DNA of 64,000 nucleotides from positions 446,116 to 510,115 of the forward strand of contig NW_019091482.1 of NCBI RefSeq assembly GCF_001949145.1. Reading direction: 5' to 3'. The number at the start of each line of letters is the position of its first letter. The stretch's first letter is position 1. The notes under the pieces are model-generated. The model saw nothing but the letters and a program-made list of their open reading frames with translations, searched no databases and was not told where the DNA came from. Positions 61,901 through 64,000 of this stretch are shown in pieces. The position numbers were made by a program, and so were the translations under genes. This DNA is from Acanthaster planci. Its lineage: Eukaryota; Echinodermata; Asteroidea; Valvatida; Acanthasteridae.

Positions 61901-62082
61901 GACATTTGTGGCTGCTGTATAGGATTATTCACTGTGGTCTTGTTTTATCTTGAGGTGGCAGATATTAAGATAACCCAATTCCTCTTCCAACTCACCTCCA
62001 TCATCTCAATCCGATTGTCGTTGTTCTCGTCGTATATCTTCATGTATGTGGCGATGGCTTTTTGCAGGCACTCGTCGGACTC
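37786..62082 (-). CDS. calb: Calbindin/calretinin-family EF-hand protein, 3' nine exons (5' end outside window)
   Basis: Nine minus-strand exons with AG acceptors and GT donors join in frame to 219 residues ending in a TAG at 37786-37788. The product carries EF-hand loops 2 to 6 (residues 18-29, 64-75, 105-116, 150-161, 196-207). Linker signatures NFLLLF after EF2 and LVPVKEN after EF4 are those of the six-EF-hand calbindin D28k/calretinin/secretagogin family, whose members are about 260-275 residues; EF1 and the start, roughly 50 residues, are therefore missing here. Family members are cytosolic calcium buffers or sensors, often neuronal; that role is inferred from the family. Introns range from 228 bp to 8.9 kb, and all are phase 0 except the one between 45743 and 46301. 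The family is clear. Calbindin or calretinin is favoured over secretagogin by the LVPV linker, and the gene may be the single pre-duplication form. Confidence 0.93.
38345..38419 (-). CDS. calb: Calbindin-like exon: rest of EF-hand 5 loop and exit helix
   Basis: The 75-nt exon (25 codons) begins DQNNVISGEELSAFLKDLV. Joined to the previous DK, it completes the loop DKDQNNVISGEE (D, D, N at 1, 3, 5; E at 12; N at 6). The exit helix LSAFLKDL matches the family pattern LxALLKDL. Acceptor is TGTCGACAG; donor GTAAGA. Confidence 0.93.
38703..39099. mobile_element. Tourist/PIF-Harbinger-type MITE with TAA target duplication
   Basis: The 397-bp element begins GGGCACGTTCGATCAAGGAC and ends with its near-perfect complement (GTCCTTGATCGAACTTGCCC), with inverted repeats of about 30 bp. 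TAA flanks both sides at 38700-38702 and 39100-39102. A TAA duplication with G-rich ends is characteristic of Tourist/PIF-Harbinger. It sits in the intron between calbindin exons at 38419 and 39522. No transposase is encoded. Confidence 0.85.
39522..39578 (-). CDS. calb: Calbindin-like exon: entering helix of EF-hand 5
   Basis: The 57-nt exon (19 codons) begins KKLKVSSEEFKRVFKHYDK. It forms the EF5 entering helix and the first two loop residues; the loop continues in the next exon. Acceptor is CTTTCCAAACAG; donor GTAAGG. The 6.1-kb intron upstream of it holds a 100-bp minisatellite and a GTTTAAAC-palindrome element. Confidence 0.93.
39762..40732. repeat. 100-bp minisatellite with dimeric substructure
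   Basis: ACCCGATAGTAG recurs at 39764, 39864, 39964, 40062, 40160, 40260, 40360, 40460 and 40560, with a decayed copy at 40659, giving spacings of 98-100 bp. Each unit contains two GATAGTAGCAAT-type starts 64 and 36 bp apart, so it arose from a shorter repeat. It is in the intron upstream of the EF5 exon. Confidence 0.95.
42059..42343. mobile_element. Foldback element filled with ATCTCGTTTAAACGAGAT palindromes
   Basis: Inverted ends (ACTACGGCAGTGTGTTGCTG; right end complement ACTACGGAAGCATATTGCTT, then CGCGAAAAA) enclose at least five full or partial copies of the palindrome ATCTCGTTTAAACGAGAT in about 220 bp. Each copy is self-complementary, so the array can fold in many registers. It has no coding capacity. 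Confidence 0.82.
43309..43332. other. Assembly gap, 24 N
   Basis: It follows TCACATGTACA. The gap lies in an intron of the calbindin-like gene and does not affect the coding exons. Confidence 1.
45704..45743 (-). CDS. calb: Calbindin-like micro-exon: EF4-EF5 linker
   Basis: The 40-nt exon supplies one base to the preceding lysine codon and then LVPVKENIFLQFE. This is the strongest family signature in the gene: vertebrate calbindin and calretinin carry LLPVQENFLLKF at the same place. Acceptor is CTCACAG; donor GTAAGC. Its small size would make it easy to miss in automated gene prediction. Confidence 0.93.
46301..46356 (-). CDS. calb: Calbindin-like exon: EF-hand 4
   Basis: The 56-nt exon (18 codons plus two bases) begins IKLFDVDKDNKLSFKE; the loop DVDKDNKLSFKE has D at 1, 3, 5 and E at 12, with N in place of glycine at 6. 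The split lysine codon AA|A is completed by the first base of the next exon. Acceptor is TTATTCAG; donor GTAAGA. This is the only phase-2 intron seen in the gene. Confidence 0.94.
47037..47105 (-). CDS. calb: Calbindin-like exon: EF3-EF4 linker
   Basis: The 69-nt exon (23 codons) begins NFLRDLSK and ends YTEAM. This corresponds to the family segment NFLKDL...YTDLM between EF3 and EF4. Acceptor is ATCGACAG; donor GTAAGC. It is separated from the EF3 exon by a 228-bp intron, the shortest in the gene. Confidence 0.94.
47334..47390 (-). CDS. calb: Calbindin-like exon: EF-hand 3 loop
   Basis: The 57-nt exon (19 codons) reads IWLQYDADRDGFIDKSELK. The loop DADRDGFIDKSE has D, D, D at 1, 3, 5, glycine at 6, isoleucine at 8 and glutamate at 12, so it is fully canonical. 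It is the only one of the five visible loops that keeps the usual glycine at position 6. Donor is GTAGGA; acceptor ATGAACAG. Confidence 0.95.
48585..49255. mobile_element. Large nested foldback element
   Basis: Two arms of roughly 200-250 bp are inverted copies: for example GTGTCATTTGTCTTCAGAG near 48662 against CTCTGAAGACAAATGACAC near 49154, and TGAATGTAGATTGCGTCATT against AATGACGCAATCTACATTCA. A second, inner inverted pair (GTAGTGGATAAGCCC against GGGTTTATCCACTAC) lies near 48800-48890. No coding region or clear target duplication was found. It lies in the 5.6-kb intron of the calbindin-like gene. Confidence 0.82.
50025..50095 (-). mobile_element. tRNA-like SINE fragment, copy 2
   Basis: On the minus strand it carries the B-box-like TGTTCGAGTCC (50042-50052) followed by CAC, a short spacer and GTAAGCTTGTG, the same order as at 52227-52260, then a T-rich run. 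The A-box half is poorly preserved. Confidence 0.45.
50850..51370. repeat. Tract rich in GACTCGA/ACTCGACTC words
   Basis: Words such as ACTCGACTC, TCGAGTCA, GACTCGAA and the palindromic ACTCGACTCGAATCGAGT recur irregularly over about 500 bp, a decayed simple repeat. Similar but smaller clusters are at 62200-62340 and 63205-63290. Confidence 0.75.
52165..52262 (+). mobile_element. tRNA-like SINE fragment or tRNA pseudogene, copy 1
   Basis: B box GGTTCGAGTCC at 52227-52237 is preceded by an A-box-like GAGTGGGTTAGACG stretch and an anticodon-like stem TCTGC...GCAGA with an 8-base loop. The acceptor stem does not pair, arguing against a working tRNA. After the B box it shares TCGAGTCCCAC and GTAAGCTTGTG with the piece at 50025-50095 on the other strand. 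Confidence 0.5.
53004..53090 (-). CDS. calb: Calbindin-like exon: linker EF2-EF3 and first helix of EF3
   Basis: The 87-nt exon (29 codons) begins LAEIMKPEQNFLLLFR, closely matching the family linker after EF2 (leucine-alanine, then ENFLLLFR in vertebrate calbindin). It ends SKEFYD, the start of the EF3 entering helix. The acceptor is TTTGACAG and the donor GTACGT. It lies 8.9 kb downstream of the EF2 exon and 5.6 kb upstream of the EF3 loop exon. Confidence 0.92.
53091..61995 (-). other. 8.9-kb intron of the calbindin-like gene
   Basis: This is the largest intron seen in the gene. It contains the 123-bp Tourist-like MITE at 55469-55591 and a small foldback of GTGTAAATTTAACACC type at about 61735-61822. 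I found no exon. Confidence 0.85.
55469..55591. mobile_element. Short Tourist/PIF-Harbinger-type MITE with TTA target duplication
   Basis: The 123-bp foldback has inverted arms of about 45 bp: left GGCTGTGCCCGAATGGCTTG, right end complement GGCCGTGTCCAAATCACGTG. TTA flanks both sides (55466-55468 and 55592-55594). It is almost all stem and lies in an intron of the calbindin-like gene. Confidence 0.78.
61996..62082 (-). CDS. calb: Calbindin-like exon: EF-hand 2
   Basis: The 87-nt exon (29 codons, phase 0 at both ends) starts ESDECLQKAI and ends in the complete loop DENNDNRIEMME. Calcium-coordinating positions 1, 3, 5, 9 and 12 are D, N, D, E and E, with the hydrophobic I at position 8, so the loop should bind calcium. 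Donor GTGAGT follows the last GAG. The acceptor is a tandem CAGCAG, so an alternative start at 62085 would add one glutamine. This is the most 5' exon I could find. EF1 has no recognisable match in 62100-64000. Confidence 0.9.
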
Positions 62083-64000
62083 CTGCTGGTTCAATGTAGA
62101 ACAAATAAGCTGAGTTAAGTTTAAAATGTTACTGTGCTTGGACTAAGTACAAGTGGCACTCGAAATATTACTGTTTGCTATCAAGTCTATCATCCACTGC
62201 ACCCTCGAGTTGCATGTCTCAAGTCTGTCTGGGTGCTATGTGAGTCTTCCCTGCTGCCGTATGTTAATTGACTCAGGTTAATTCGACTCACGGCGGCTGA
62301 GAACTCAGACTCAACTTTCATGACTCAGGTATAACACTGGGTGCTCCTGACCTTTAAGTCATGGAAAGGTAACTATTCAGTGATGAAGATTTTTTTCTTT
62401 AATTTGTATTAAGTTTCCGATTTCCGTGAGAGATAATATTCATCTCTTGCATAACCAAGAAGTAGATATAGAGGCCCTATAATTATCAGCCGTCCCAGTT
62501 GCTGGAATTCCGAAACAAACCAATAACTTCAACGTTGTTTGTCAAAGGGCACTGCCCTTATCTACCCTCAGGAGCAAACAACGCTTTTTCTTCAATTGTT
62601 TATCTCCCTGGCAGCCAGAACACGGTTAGAAGATCAAATTGCACTTTTGAGACAAAGTTTCAAGATGCATTAAATGGTTGACGTAGCAACGACTTCATCA
62701 GTCACATGATGTAATAAAGTATATTATCCCTTCTGCACGCCTGTTTCAAATCCTGCGTTCTGACTGTCACCTATATCGGAAATGTCAAACTACGTTTGAC
62801 ATTTTGAGCCTGAGGAATGACAGCTTTCATGTTTACAACATCTCATGTTTAGTGCCCGGCGTTAACATTTGTCGATAAAAAGAAAATTAACCCGTGTTGA
62901 CATCTACATCCGACCATCAAGAGTTTTGACCGTCGTGACATAGCAAGCTACAAGAGTCGGGCTATAGAGGGTTTGCATGGCTGCCATCTTGCAGGCCAGT
63001 GCTTTTGGGCATTCACAAAGAAGGGTTTTGGAACAAAAGAACTGCCCTGCTAGATGGTAAGCACGCAAAGCCTCTGCACCTGCTGTAGACAATGCCAGGA
63101 AAATAGTTGTTTGACAATATTGAGGCTTTTTGACCATTGCAATGACTCCTAACCAAAAGGACTGTCAAACGTGGCCCATTTATACCACGAATTGAACATT
63201 TAAGACAGTGGCTCGAGTTCAGTTGAGTAGGTTAACCTTTGGGTTTCGAGTCGCCAAAAATTGTGACTCATCGTTAGACTAAATTAAGTCAGTTCAACTG
63301 ATAATGTGCATAATGCGGGCTAGAATCATGGAGCTTACTTCTGAAGCGGAACAAAAGATTTATCAAGAGTAAAAATCAACTGCGTCGTTCAAAAGCGTCC
63401 CCGGAGAAAGTAGTTAATTAGCCATGGCTGTTTTCTAAAAGTATAAATAAATTCACTGAAGTTTTGACCCCAGCTACCACCCATTTTCACGGCTGGTCCT
63501 TATTGCATGTTAAACACGCTACACACTTTCGGTTTCCCGCCAAATTTTCCAACGGTTCTTTACAATTTACGTCAGTGCGCACACCTCTGGGCATGCCAGA
63601 TAGAGTGCTCGTGCTGCCACATAAGCAACATTGATTTTTTTTGTGACCAATTTCCGGACCACGTATGAGGCTGCATAACAGAACGTTGCAAACGAGCAAA
63701 CGATTTTGTTGACGACCAATTTTGCTCCGGTCAACTTTATTTTGTCCGAATTCAGGAAACGTTACTGAAGGGCCAACCGTATGTGAGACATTTGAAGCAA
63801 GATATGGGACGGAGAGCCCCCCCCCCCCACACACACACACACACCTTTGTGTCGTTATTGCTTGATCGAAATCTCAGGAATTCTGTTCACACATCTTGGG
63901 GGATGTGTTAGGTATAACATTAGTCTACAGTGATGTGTATAGGGATTTGAAATTTGCTGGGTGTAATAACGCAGTAATGGATACCCCAACGGTAGTGTTC
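62083..64000. other. Non-coding right end, probably intron upstream of EF2
   Basis: I searched the minus strand for an EF1-like loop (D-x-D-G-x-G-Y-I type) and saw none. It contains clusters of GACTCA/GAGTC words at 62200-62340 and 63205-63290 and a C-run plus (CA)n microsatellite at 63817-63844. Confidence 0.6.
63817..63844. repeat. C-run followed by (CA)n microsatellite
   Basis: An uninterrupted C tract runs directly into about nine AC dinucleotides. Confidence 0.9.

Overview
This window is from an animal nuclear genome, most likely a marine invertebrate deuterostome; an echinoderm is my best guess. The evidence is large spliced introns, AT-rich non-coding DNA, very many ACATGTAC/TACATGTA palindromes, tRNA-derived SINEs with intact A and B boxes, and many short foldback DNA transposons. 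Nothing looks bacterial, viral or plasmid-derived. The species call is an inference from repeat style, not from a diagnostic gene.

Only two protein-coding genes can be supported, and they are convergent. On the + strand, exons at about 16097-16226 and 28876-29216 encode the C-terminal part of a single-pass membrane protein that I could not identify. Their splice phases match across a 12.6 kb intron. On the - strand, nine exons between 62082 and 37786 encode EF-hands 2 to 6 and the stop codon of a calbindin/calretinin-family calcium-binding protein. All nine join in frame into 219 residues. The exons for EF-hand 1 and the start codon were not found and probably lie beyond 64000.

Layout: 1-16096 is non-coding (upstream DNA or introns of the + gene) with a SINE and several foldback elements. 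16227-28875 is the intron of the + gene, with more repeats, a 480-base assembly gap and a hAT-type element with an exact 8-bp target duplication. 29217-37785 separates the two 3' ends. 37786-62082 is the calbindin-like gene; its introns hold two Tourist/Harbinger-type MITEs with 3-bp target duplications, a 100-bp minisatellite, an element rich in a GTTTAAAC-centred palindrome, a ~660-bp nested foldback element and two related tRNA-like SINE pieces. 62083-64000 is non-coding.

I saw no new multi-gene system. The most informative points are the intact EF2 and EF6 loops of the calbindin-like protein, the transposons with directly visible target-site duplications, and the marked drop in ACATGTAC motifs between the left and right halves of the window.
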